A DNA stretch of 42,456 nt from Prorocentrum cordatum (GCA_963575745.1 CAUYUJ010005010.1:22501-64956), one strand, 5' to 3'; numbered from the stretch's first letter, positions 17,415 to 26,785 are shown. Numbers and translations are program-made. The notes: generated from the letters alone by a model not told the origin.

Positions 17415-20400
17415 TTAGGTAGGTCGTAGCAGAGCGCACGCCACCTTAGCAGCAGCTCTCGTCAGGGCAGCGCAGGCAGCTAGTTCACAGCAGGTTACCG
17501 TGCTACCAGGAGGCAAGCTCATCGCCTCCTCGGCCACATCGTGCCAATGGAAGCTGTGCGAGCTGGTGCAGGAGGAAGAGGAGGAGGAGGAGGAGGAGGA
17601 GGAGATGGGAAAATCAACCTGCACGCTGGAACCCCTACCTACAACGCCAATCTGAAGCCACCACCCACCTCCACATCCTTCATTACTGACACCCCCATCG
17701 AATGCACCACGGAGAGCAGTCTTACGAGTACTGAGGAACTTATCATATGCAAACCAGCGAGTAATAGTTTGGCCACCTCTGGCCTCCCACGACAATTTAT
17801 CCGCACGCTCATTACCCTCACGAAAGAAATGCTTATACAGATTCTGTCCCGATGCAGGTGAGGTCAGTCCCCATCCAGACAGCATCGATACCGTATTTTG
17901 TAGTGTTCCCACCAGTCGTACATACTGCTTGTTGCGAATCTGCCACTCACCACACATCCAGTTTACAACAGTCTTACTATCTCCCAAGATCTCCATCCCA
18001 AGACGCTCAATATTCTCACACCTCCACTCCGTTTCATTCTCAAAATTTGCGGCAATACGTTTGCTCATCCTCTCATTCATCTCACTCTCCTCCTCCTCCT
18101 CTGCCTTCACATGTCTCACACCAGGCGGCCTGGGTAGAACAAACAAGTCGAACAAGTGTTGCATACCAATCACAGTCAGCAAATGCTTGCAGTATTTCTC
18201 ACGGGACCCAGCGGAACTGTCGAATGAGAGGTACCACTCACAACCAAAGAGATCGCACAAGCACCAGTCCCACGCAGTATGTCCACGGGGGCGGCCGCCT
18301 ATGTTCATGCGTGTCAGCTGCTTCCTATCTTTTACAGGCATTGCTAGAATACATGTGTCACGATGTTCCGTCCACTTCCCCCTTCCATGTAACATGGCCA
18401 GCCTAGATATCATCCATTCACGTGACATGTCCGACTCCTCAGGTATGGCAAGCTGATCATCTGGTGTACGCCGGCGACAGCCACTCGACATCTGGGATAT
18501 CTGAGATACATGATATGTTTGAGAAGTCGCCGCCGCCGCCATCGCCCGAGTTTTCCTCTGACGCCGATTTGGTACCGTCTCTCCCTCCTCCTCCTCTGTG
18601 TGTGTTGTGTATCTCCTCATACGAATACTTGCAGCAACTGAGACATCCTTAGCCCAATCCCAACAACGAAATATCCATATCTGCACCGCACTTCGGAATC
18701 CAAGTCCAGCAAAACTCTGTCGTCCCGCTTTGTATCGCCTACGTTGAAACTCAGACCAGCCTTCAGTTCTCCGCTTGCGTATACCTGACATTATAGCTAG
18801 ACATCTGCCTTCAAAATAGTGAACAGCAGCAATGGTAGAATAGTCGGGCGTTCTGCCCTCACAGTTGAATAATAATGCAGCAATCACTTTAGCTTGATAG
18901 CGAGTAAATCTTTCAGCCAAGTCAATCCCAGAACAGCGGTAATACGCGATTTCCCCAAAGAACATCCTCTGGGCTTTCTGGAGCATGGCCTCTGAGTCCG
19001 AGTGGTCCTTCCAGGTCTCCTCCAGAGTGGCTCCCAGGATCTCAAACGCTTGAACACGCGGTAGGACCACTTCTCGGGTCCCAAGAGCGGCGTCACTAGA
19101 CGGCACCAGCACACGGATATCCTGCTCAGGGGACGGCGGGATGCCAGGCGGCGCACCAAAGTAAATATACATCAAAGATTTCGGCTTCCAGGTCATTCCT
19201 GCATTCATCAGGGGGATACTCATGTCACGCACCATCAACTCAAGGTCAGTGCGGGTCTTCGCATACAACAAAAGATTATCTGCCCAGAAACTGTGGGTCA
19301 TACGCTCACCATTGAACATGCGCTCATCATTTTCCAATTTGATGCCGTACTGCGTTTCTTGCCTCCATCTGTCGATAACATCTCTCCAGAGTACAATAGA
19401 AACTGCCAGAAAAATCATAGGTCCCTCTACTCCTCCCGTTCGAATAGATTTGTCCCAATAGACCGCTGACGATGCCTCGATGCCCTCGAAGCTGGCCACG
19501 CACTGATTATCCATCATGGGTTCAATCAACGCCACAATGAGATCAGCAGGTATGTCAAGAGCACGAAGACAGCGCATGGCGAGGCACGGAGTAACATTAT
19601 CGAAAGCTTGTAAGATATCAAGATTGGCAAGCCACAAACTGTCTCCTTTGCCCCAGACAGCGGAGTGCTGGCTGAGCCTCTTGGCAACGCTGGTGATTTC
19701 CGATGTTTTGCGTCCCGATCTGAATCCGTACAGGCATACATAGTGTCGGTGCTCCTCAATCCTCTTCTCAATCAACATCACAATACATGTCATGTACCAT
19801 TTCATAAGACACGACTGTAGACATAGCATACGTGTATCTGTCAAATGCTGTATGTCCATTTCTTTTGGCATGAGTGTGGCAGCTAGTTGACGCCAACTGT
19901 CGGGACAACATAACCTTCTGGAATACACACCTTGGAAGCTCACCAGAACACGTCGCACAGATGCCCACGAGAGCTGTTTCAACATCGTGACAGTCACGTT
20001 GTCGGGACCTGGGGCCTTTCCCGTGGACAGCTTCGCCCTCGCCCGCAGCAGGAGCGACATCGAGAACACCTCTGAGGATCCGCTTCCCGAACATAGACCA
20101 CGCAGCGACTGAAGCTCACGCAGGGTCACCTCTCTGGCCTCGGGGTCCTCCACCTTAGACTTCATGTGCCCCAATATCTCGTCCCCCCACTCCTCGCGGT
20201 TCTGAGACTCCATCCCGTTGGCAAGGATCAACGTCTCCGTCTTGGCCCTCCTCCTCCTCCTCGTGTTCATTTCCGTCCTCCACCTCTGTACTCTTGCCTC
20301 TAGCCTCCTTCTTTCTCTCCTCACAATCTTTGAGCACCGTTTAGCCTCCTCTCTATCCCCCCGACGAAGAGCTTCACGTTTACTTGCCTGGGCGGCCCAG

Positions 20401-21593
20401 TGGATCTCGGATTTCTTTGGCACATTATTCCTGGGATTGATATCTTTCTGGGGGGTCTCCTCGGCGGCCTTTATGAGGTCAGGTCCCAGCGTATCCAACA
20501 TCTCCTGTCGATCCTCTGGGTCAGCATTTTCCTGGCACAGAGCACGGTAACGACTGCCCCGATCGTCCATGTTCTTCGCAAACTCCAGCTGTGACACCGG
20601 TTGCAAGTGGATGAATTTTCGAGCAGGCTGGGTCCGTCTCTTCGCAGACGGTGCACAAGACAAGCGAACAACTATGCAGGCGTGGTCAGACAGCGCACGC
20701 TCGTATCTGCTGCAAGGGTGCTCCGTCCAGGCGTGGCCGACTTCCGAAGGCAGCATCCAGCCAACTGTGAGCTCCTGCCTGTGTAAACGACGGCTGACAC
20801 CAACATAGTCGAGCACCTTCTCCACCCCCGTACCTGATTTGAAAGTAACCCCCCTCTGCCCGAATGTGTTCTCCATCCTGATGCCCCAGAGCCCGCAGAA
20901 GTCCAGTAGGGCCCTCCTCATCGATTGCAACCTAGACGCCCGTCGAATTTCGAAGCCCGAGACAAGCCTATGAGGTCTGGCTTTGCGTGCACCACGTTTT
21001 GTTTGAGTCATATACGGGTTGCCGTCATCCGCTCCCTCCTCCATCCCAGTATCAATCTCCGTAGACTCCCCAGCAATCCCAGACGCCTCCAGAAGCCCTG
21101 ATCCAGTAACTCTAAAGCCGTTGACCTCCGAATCTGGCTCGAGTTCGACGTTAGCATCTGTCAAGAAGACCAGGTCCTGCGGCTGCTTCGGGAACTTAGA
21201 CCTATGTGTGCGAAGCACTTGGGATATATCAAACAATATCTGTTCATACACATCATGCTCATACTGTTCTTCCGTAAGGGCATTGATACTCTCATGTGGC
21301 ATATATGCAACAATAACCGTAACACTAGAATAACTACAAATGACAAAACCTTTGCCACGATATGTGGCTCTGAGCGAGTCTCTCCAAGACTTAGACATAA
21401 TCACCGCAGCCTTCCGACAAGTACTCCGAAAAATTGTGTAACCTCGCATGCTGAGATCACGAACTGAAAGGAACTGACACTCGCACAACCCCGCGAGTCC
21501 CACATCTAAACGACGTAGTGAATTAATTATGTCATGGCCGTTCTCTGCACCTGCCCGACGCACATTCCATGACGCAATGGTGTCGTGGCACCT
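17415..21593 (-). CDS. LINE ORF2: APE endonuclease, reverse transcriptase, permuted RNase H
   Basis: 1,392 codons counted from the codon after the ORF1 TAG. Residues 1-310 are an APE-type endonuclease: SWNV at 8-11, catalytic Glu in LCECQ (38), TDAN (145-148), LDY (262) and SDH (302-304). Residues ~520-820 are the reverse transcriptase: KAPGPDN (526), YGFRSGRKTSE, motif A LDILQAFDN (Asp 659), GGVEGP (720) and motif C FWADN (Asp 772, Asn in place of the second Asp). Residues 1199-1385 are an RNase H domain with its halves exchanged: GDSKTVVNWM (Asp 1205) and REGNERADKLS (Asp 1265) precede AFDGGVSNEGCGGG (Asp 1299) and TCCELAACAAL (Glu 1370). A serine run (1331-1341, TCC/TCT repeats) sits between the last two. 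The endonuclease begins before any in-frame ATG, and the frame is continuous with ORF1 across the TAG, suggesting readthrough or reinitiation. Product nicks target DNA and primes cDNA synthesis there (family knowledge). Confidence 0.93.
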   Translation of the reverse strand, partial: RCHDTIASWNVRRAGAENGHDIINSLRRLDVGLAGLCECQFLSVRDLSMRGYTIFRSTCRKAAVIMSKSWRDSLRATYRGKGFVICSYSSVTVIVAYMPHESINALTEEQYEHDVYEQILFDISQVLRTHRSKFPKQPQDLVFLTDANVELEPDSEVNGFRVTGSGLLEASGIAGESTEIDTGMEEGADDGNPYMTQTKRGARKARPHRLVSGFEIRRASRLQSMRRALLDFCGLWGIRMENTFGQRGVTFKSGTGVEKVLDYVGVSRRLHRQELTVGWMLPSEVGHAWTEHPCSRYERALSDHACIVVRLSCAPSAKRRTQPARKFIHLQPVSQLEFAKNMDDRGSRYRALCQENADPEDRQEMLDTLGPDLIKAAEETPQKDINPRNNVPKKSEIHWAAQASKREALRRGDREEAKRCSKIVRRERRRLEARVQRWRTEMNTRRRRRAKTETLILANGMESQNREEWGDEILGHMKSKVEDPEAREVTLRELQSLRGLCSGSGSSEVFSMSLLLRARAKLSTGKAPGPDNVTVTMLKQLSWASVRRVLVSFQGVYSRRLCCPDSWRQLAATLMPKEMDIQHLTDTRMLCLQSCLMKWYMTCIVMLIEKRIEEHRHYVCLYGFRSGRKTSEITSVAKRLSQHSAVWGKGDSLWLANLDILQAFDNVTPCLAMRCLRALDIPADLIVALIEPMMDNQCVASFEGIEASSAVYWDKSIRTGGVEGPMIFLAVSIVLWRDVIDRWRQETQYGIKLENDERMFNGERMTHSFWADNLLLYAKTRTDLELMVRDMSIPLMNAGMTWKPKSLMYIYFGAPPGIPPSPEQDIRVLVPSSDAALGTREVVLPRVQAFEILGATLEETWKDHSDSEAMLQKAQRMFFGEIAYYRCSGIDLAERFTRYQAKVIAALLFNCEGRTPDYSTIAAVHYFEGRCLAIMSGIRKRRTEGWSEFQRRRYKAGRQSFAGLGFRSAVQIWIFRCWDWAKDVSVAASIRMRRYTTHTEEEEGETVPNRRQRKTRAMAAAATSQTYHVSQISQMSSGCRRRTPDDQLAIPEESDMSREWMISRLAMLHGRGKWTEHRDTCILAMPVKDRKQLTRMNIGGRPRGHTAWDWCLCDLFGCEWYLSFDSSAGSREKYCKHLLTVIGMQHLFDLFVLPRPPGVRHVKAEEEEESEMNERMSKRIAANFENETEWRCENIERLGMEILGDSKTVVNWMCGEWQIRNKQYVRLVGTLQNTVSMLSGWGLTSPASGQNLYKHFFREGNERADKLSWEARGGQTITRWFAYDKFLSTRKTALRGAFDGGVSNEGCGGGWWLQIGVVGRGSSVQVDFPISSSSSSSSSSSCTSSHSFHWHDVAEEAMSLPPGSTVTCCELAACAALTRAAAKVACALLRPT

Positions 21594-21596
21594 CTA
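21594..21596 (-). promoter_or_regulatory. Single TAG between two in-frame ORFs, candidate readthrough codon
   Basis: Context AAC TAG AGG. The next ten codons (RCHDTIASWN) lead straight into the endonuclease without ATG. The downstream ATG in this stretch (GTCATGGAATGT) is in another frame. Confidence 0.5.
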
Positions 21597-22640
21597 GTTC
21601 GTACTGGAAATCCTCGCTCGCAACTCATCAATGTTGATCCCTGGCTCAAGCTGATTCATTGCACGAGTGATCTCCCAGCCATTCTGCAGAGAGAACTTGG
21701 CCACAATCTTCCCTGGAGGTGGTAAGTGGTCACTGGAGCCCCACATGAACGTAATCGGTGGTCCCGTCTCAGCCCTGAGATTCGAATGATGCTTCTTGAA
21801 ACTCTTGAACTTGGCCTGAAAGATCCCAGCGGCATCCAGATGGGGCTTCTTCCAGGGGGGGGCCTCCACGTGGACCTTGAGGGCCCTGGGAGCGTGCTGG
21901 AGTTTGTTGTCGGCGATCGCGGCAACGAGTCGACGACGAAGATCCCACAGCTGGTCACTGGTAACCCCATTCTGGAAATAGAGCCGAGCACGCGAATACC
22001 CCCACGCCTCTCTACCTGTGTTGAACCTCTTGGATTGGTTCAGGTCCAGAAACTCCTTCACACCACTGAACCATTCTCCAGCCAGGACCTCATTCAGCAG
22101 TGAATTCAACGCCTGCTGTGATAACATCTCCTCCTGACGCTTCTCTGCATCCCTCCAGTCCGTCACCCATCCCTTGAGCTCGACGAACGACGGGGTGAAA
22201 TTCTGCACTGGCTGCCGAGCTTCCGCCGAGGACGCTGTCGTAGAGGTGCCTGCTCTGGGGGCCCCACCTGCAGGAGCCTGCTGGAGCTGGATTATCTGGA
22301 GCCTCTGATCCTCAACCTTCTTAGTAATAGCATCTATGTCCGTCATCGCCTGCTGTACATTTTTCTCCACCGAATCAACACGAGCATTGAGCTGGGTGCC
22401 GAGATCCGTGATGCTTCGATGTGTTGATTGGAAGCCCTCCGTCATCTTACCTCCCAGAGATGCAACAAGCGTCGTGATCTTGTCCATCCCCTTTGTCATG
22501 GCCTCCTCGAGGCCTTCAACCGTCTGAATTTTGACCCGTTTTCCCTCTGGGACCTCCTCCTCCTTGGCTCCTGGAACGGGCATATCAGTGGCGTCCATAG
22601 CGAAAACCTCGGGGACCGCAGCAGCTGATGAGGCAGCCAT
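21594..22640 (-). CDS. LINE ORF1 coiled-coil nucleic-acid-binding-type protein
   Basis: 348 aa, starting at the first ATG of the element (22640). An acidic N-terminus with a small basic patch (EGKRVKIQ, 33-40) is followed by a predicted coiled coil (~42-120, heptad-like, LQQ-rich end), an Ala/Gly/Ser/Thr linker (121-145), and a C-terminal half with alternating strand and helix character (e.g. SRARLYFQNGVTSDQLWDLR, 216-235) that could be an RRM-like fold. That arrangement resembles L1-type ORF1 proteins, which trimerise and coat the RNA; no CCHC knuckle is visible. The frame stays open upstream of the ATG to the end of the element, but that stretch has no Met codon. It ends TNS-less at RISSTN-TAG (21594-21596), in frame with ORF2. 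Confidence 0.82.
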   Translation of the reverse strand: MAASSAAAVPEVFAMDATDMPVPGAKEEEVPEGKRVKIQTVEGLEEAMTKGMDKITTLVASLGGKMTEGFQSTHRSITDLGTQLNARVDSVEKNVQQAMTDIDAITKKVEDQRLQIIQLQQAPAGGAPRAGTSTTASSAEARQPVQNFTPSFVELKGWVTDWRDAEKRQEEMLSQQALNSLLNEVLAGEWFSGVKEFLDLNQSKRFNTGREAWGYSRARLYFQNGVTSDQLWDLRRRLVAAIADNKLQHAPRALKVHVEAPPWKKPHLDAAGIFQAKFKSFKKHHSNLRAETGPPITFMWGSSDHLPPPGKIVAKFSLQNGWEITRAMNQLEPGINIDELRARISSTN

Positions 22641-23146
22641 CTTGCCGTCTGAGATATTACAAGGGATATTCCACTTCGCACAGAACGATCGATCTTCTCG
22701 AGTACGTTTGAGATGTGCACTCAACTGATGAAAGTTATATGGGGCAACAGGATGGTGAGGTAAAGTGGGAGAGAGATCAGGTGGCCCAGATGGTATGTCG
22801 ACTAGAGAATCCTTATCGTCGTGTCGAGCTCTACCAACCTGTCTGGCAAGATACTCCCACTCCCAATGTCCGAAGTTGGCTCCCCAGCGGTCCAAATCGA
22901 TCGATTGACTCTGGCTCGTCCCGTCCAGCTCGACGCGGCAAAATGCCGCAAACAAGTGCAGGCGGCCTGCTCGCAAACAAGTGCAAACAATGCCGCAAAC
23001 AAGTGCAGGCGTCGCCGAAGTGGCCCGATCGCCACGCGCCCCCCGCGCGGCGGGCCAGGGGCAGGCTGCCTGACTGCACGATGCAGCTCGAGTGAGCCCC
23101 CCGACGGGACAAGGCCGAGGGAGAGCGGGAGGTAAACTCCGCTTCC
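22641..23146 (-). promoter_or_regulatory. LINE 5' leader/internal promoter region, ATG-free
   Basis: 506 nt from the element's 5' end to the ORF1 ATG. On the transcribed strand it contains no ATG in any frame, consistent with scanning to 22640. Contains a direct repeat, CCGCAAACAAGTGCAGGCG at 22946-22964 and 22993-23011 (47 bp period). LINE internal promoters normally lie here (family knowledge); no specific factor site is claimed. Confidence 0.6.
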
Positions 23147-23158
23147 TCAACCTTTCTT
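23147..23158. repeat. LINE target-site duplication, right copy
   Basis: TCAACCTTTCTT, identical to 17327-17338 and continuing into the hairpin's right arm ACCGCCGGGGGAC. Confidence 0.9.
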
Positions 23159-24262
23159 ACCGCCGGGGGACTCGTAGAGCTTCCTGACAATATATAATGT
23201 CGAAAAGAATACAGAGAACGAATAGTTTTTCAGCCCAAGCAATTTCAGACCTCTCGATGCAACAGCCGAACGCCCCCGATGCTTCTGGATTCTCTTCTGT
23301 ACGAGCTCTGTACCTCTCCTACAGCCCGAGTTACGTGCGAACATCGACAGCAACCCTGAAGATGACTCGAACAATACGAATAGTTTGGCAAACCTAGCTC
23401 GAGTATCAGACCAAGTTCAGGCCTCTGAATGCGGCAGCCGGACGCGTCTGATGTCTCCCAATCGATTCCTGTGATTACCAGCCCTGCAGCCCCCCTATAG
23501 CCCGCAGAAAACCGACAGCATCTCAGGATGACTCGAACAATACGAACAGTTTCGCGGACCTAGTTCGGGCAGCAGACCGAGTTCCGAGCTCTGGATTCGA
23601 CAGGCGGACGCGCCTGATGTCTCCAAATCGATGTCTGTGACTACCAGCACTGTGGCCACCCCACAACCCGAGTTAAGTACAGAAAACCGACAGCACCTCT
23701 CAAGATGACTCGAACAATACGAATAGTTTCGCGATTCTAGAGCGGGCAGCAGACCGAGTTCAGAGCTCTGGATTCAACAGACAGACGCGACTGATGACTC
23801 TGAATCGGTTTCTGTAAGTATCAGCTCTGTAGCTGTCATATAGCTCGAGTTAAGTACAGAAAACAGAGAGCGCCTGTCAAGATGACTCGAATAATACGAA
23901 TAGGTTTGCGGACCTAGCTCGGCTAGCAGACCAAGTTCAGACCTCTGGATGCAACAGACGAACGCGCCTGATCATTCTGAATCGATAAGGCGTGCTTACC
24001 AGCTCTGTAGCTGTCCTGTATCTCGAGCTAAGTCCAATACACCGACAGCGCGTATCAGGATGACTCGAAACGGCCGATCCCGCCTGGACGCTTTTTGGCA
24101 GTAAAAGGTACCCGATCGAGCTGAAATCAAGATGGCGAGCGTGAATAAGATCGAATATCACGGAAAAAAATACTAGAGCTCTAACGAATGGTTGAATTTC
24201 GAGAACAAAATTTTCAACCGATCAAAAGTCAGCAAAAGGTCCGTCGAGATTTTTCTTGCCAA

Positions 24263-25058
24263 CCGGGCGCTGGCGGTAAACCGTCAACCTTTCTTACCGC
24301 CGGGGACTCGTAGAGCTTCCTGACCATACATTAAATCGAAAGATTTAACAGAGAACGAGTAGTTTTTCAGCCTGGGCTGCTAGCCGACTGATCTCAGGCG
24401 TCTAGTGATATCCCATTGCTGTGCTGAAGAATTCCATCTCATGCAGCGTGTAGAAAATATAATTAGAGAGAACTCACGCCTGCTCATGTCCCTTTGATTT
24501 TTCGGCCGCTCGTTCAGCTAAGCAATTCACCATCATTTGGAAGAAATATCGGTCGAGTACGAATAATTTTGTGAACCTAGCTCAGGTAGCAGACCGAGTT
24601 CAGAACTGTCGTCAACAGACGAACGCTCCTGCTTCTCGATCGGTTTTTGTACGCTGTAGCTCTCCTACAGCCCCAGTTCCAGAGAATGGACAACATCTGT
24701 CAAGATCACTCGAAGAATACGAACAGTTTTGCAGACCCAGCCCGAGTAGCAAACCCAATAGACCTCTGGATGCAGACGACGAACGCGCATCATAATTTGG
24801 AATCAGTTTCTGTTCGCATCAGCTCTGTAGCTGTGCTACAGCCCGAGTTACGTGAGAAAACCAGCAGCACCTCTCAAGATGACTCGAACGATACGAATAG
24901 TTCGCTGACTGTGAAGCAGATCGAGTTCAGACCTCTGGATGCAACAGACCACCGCGCCTGATTATTCTGCATTCTTTTCTGTGTGCATCAGCTCTGTAGC
25001 TGCCCTAGAGCTCGCGTTAAGTACAATAAACTAACAGTACCTCGAGATGACTCGAACC
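24263..25058 (+). mobile_element. Family A element, right arm missing
   Basis: Starts CCGGGCGCTGGCGGTAAACC with right arm TTACCGCCGGGGACTCG and TAGAGCTTCCTGACC, then about four partly deleted monomers. The array breaks off at ATGACTCGAACCTAG, where family B sequence begins. Confidence 0.65.
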
Positions 25059-25391
25059 TAGTCAACGCCGGGAACCTCGTAGAGCTCCTTTCACGCGTGA
25101 GAGAGCTCAGAGTCGAAAGAGAGAGCTTCTGGAGGAATTTCTCGAAAAATTGAACATTGATGTTTTTCATGTCGGAATGAAGTTGGTTCCCCCAAGTGTT
25201 TCGGTAGTAAAAGTGCGCCTAGAGAGCTCATAGTAAGACGCAGAGGCCCTCATAGTCTTTTACGGGTGCGAAAAATCTGCTTTCTCAAAATAAATAGTCA
25301 AATATCCTTCAAACATTCGCCAAACCACCCAAAAGTTGTCACATTGTCCTTTCTGGTCGGGTCGACCAACTAGCTCCACCCCACGCCGGAA
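25059..25391 (+). mobile_element. Family B element, left hairpin arm missing
   Basis: GTCAACGCCGGGAACCTCG, TAGAGCTCCTTTCACGCGTG, the CAAGTGTTTCGGTAGTAA block, AATCTGCTTTCTCAAAATAA and GGTCGGGTCGACCAACTAGC..CGCCGGAA. It is truncated by the hairpin at 25392. Confidence 0.65.
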
Positions 25392-26385
25392 CTGGGCGCC
25401 GGCGGTAAACCGTCAACCTTCCTTACCGCCGGGGACTCGTATCGTAGAGCTTCCTGACAATATATAATGTAAGAAAAAAAGCAGAGAACGAATAGTTTTT
25501 CAGCCCGAGCGATTTCAGACCTCTCGATGCAACAGTCGAACGCCACCGATGCTTCTGGACTGTCTTCTTTACGAGCTCTGCAGCCCCCCTACAGCCCGAG
25601 TTAAGTGCAGAAAACCGACACCTCTCAGGATGGCTCGAACAATATAATAGTTTCGCGGACCTAGTTCGGGCAGCAGACCGAGTTCCGAGCTCTGGATTGG
25701 ACAGACAGACCCGCCTGATGTCTCCAAATCGATTCCTGTGATCACCAGCACCGTAGCTACCCTCAGCCCGAGTTGAGTAAAGAAAACCGAGAGCACTTCT
25801 CAAGATCATTCGAATAATACGAACAGGTTCGCGATTCTAGATCGGGCTGCAGACCGAGTTCAGAGCTCTGGATTCGACAGACAAACACAACTGATGATTC
25901 TAAATCGGTTTCTGTGAATATCACCTCTGCAGCTGTCATATAGCTCGAGTTAAGTACAGAAAACCGAGAGCGCCTGACAAGATGACTCGAATAATATGAA
26001 TAGGTTTGCGGACCTAGCTCGGCTAAGAGACCGAGTTCAGACCTCTCGATTCAACAGGCGAACGCGCCTGATCATTCTAGATCGATTAGCTGTGCTTACC
26101 AGCTCTGTAGCTGTCCTGAAGCTCGAGTTACGTTCAGCAAACCATCATCGCGTGTCAAGATGACTCGACCCGGCCGATCCCGCCTGGATGCTTTTTGGCC
26201 GTAAAAGGTACCCGATCGAGCTGAGATCAAGATGGTGAGCGGAGATAAGATCGAATAGTACAGGAAAGAATACTAGAGCTCTAACCAATGGTTGAATTTC
26301 GAGAACAAAATTTTCAACCGACCAAAAGTCATTCAAAGGTCCCGAGATTTTTCTTGCCAACTAGCTCTCCAGCGCGCCGGAATTT
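25392..26385 (+). mobile_element. Family A element, near-complete, ~1.0 kb
   Basis: Hairpin CTGGGCGCCGGCGGTAAACC..TTACCGCCGGGGAC, CTCGTATCGTAGAGCTTCC (4 bp duplication), about four monomers, and the right arm to CAGCGCGCCGGAATTT. The terminal AAGCTTCC stem is lost at the junction with the next element. Confidence 0.7.
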
Positions 26386-26783
26386 CTGGCGCCGGCGCTG
26401 AAACGTCAACCGGGTCACCGCCGGGAACCTCGTAGAGCTCCTTGCACGCCAAAGAGTGCTCAGCATCAAAAGAGAGGGCTTCTCGAAGCATCTCGAAAAA
26501 GAGGAAACATGTTTTTTTTCAGGTCTACATAAATAAAGTTGGTTTCGCCAAGTGTGTTGATAGTAAAAGTGCGCCTAGACAGCTCATATTAAGACGCAGA
26601 GGCCCTCATAGTCGTCCACAGGTGCGAAAAAAAGCTTTCTCAAAATAAATGGTCAAATATCTTTCAAATATTCGCAAAATCACCCAAAAGTTGTCACATT
26701 GTCCGCCCCGGCCGGGTGGGCCAACTAGCTCCACCCCGCGCCGGAATTCCTCTAGCTCATCGATGCCGAAGAGCTCTACGAGG
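26386..26783 (+). mobile_element. Family B element, complete, ~0.4 kb
   Basis: Hairpin CTGGCGCCGGCGCTGAAACG..GGTCACCGCCGGG, left repeat CCTCGTAGAGCTC, the whole body, and the right end CTAGCTCATCGATGCCGAAG followed by AGCTCTACGAGG, inverse complement of the left repeat. A good reference copy for the family. Confidence 0.75.
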
Positions 26784-26785
26784 AA

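Larger units (their letters stand above)
17339..23146 (-). mobile_element. Full-length APE-type LINE, 5.8 kb
   Basis: A non-LTR retrotransposon bounded by an exact 12 bp target-site duplication. The order on the minus strand is a ~506 nt leader, ORF1 (coiled-coil protein), one TAG, ORF2 (APE endonuclease, RT, C-terminal permuted RNase H), a ~69 nt 3' UTR and a short A-tract (T on plus, up to 17345). Both flanks are the same hairpin repeat, so the empty site can be read directly. Intact frames and an unmutated duplication indicate a young copy. The combination of APE, RT and RNase H is known in I- and R1-like clades and plant L1s; I cannot place the clade by eye. Confidence 0.92.
17306..24262 (+). 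mobile_element. Family A element carrying a nested full-length LINE
   Basis: The element starts at CTGGGCGCCGGCGGTAA (17306) and is interrupted in the loop of its hairpin at 17338. It resumes at 23147 with TTACCGCCGGGGGACTCG, the TAGAGCTTCCTGACAATATA leader, about five satellite monomers (23230-24060) and the right arm to TTTTTCTTGCCAA, where the next element starts. Without the LINE it would be about 1.15 kb. Confidence 0.8.

Noticed and set aside
22641-23150. ORF1 starting at the very 5' end of the element (518 codons)
   Set aside because: The upstream 170 codons contain no ATG and the first codon lies in the target-site duplication. The ATG at 22640 is the first in the transcript.
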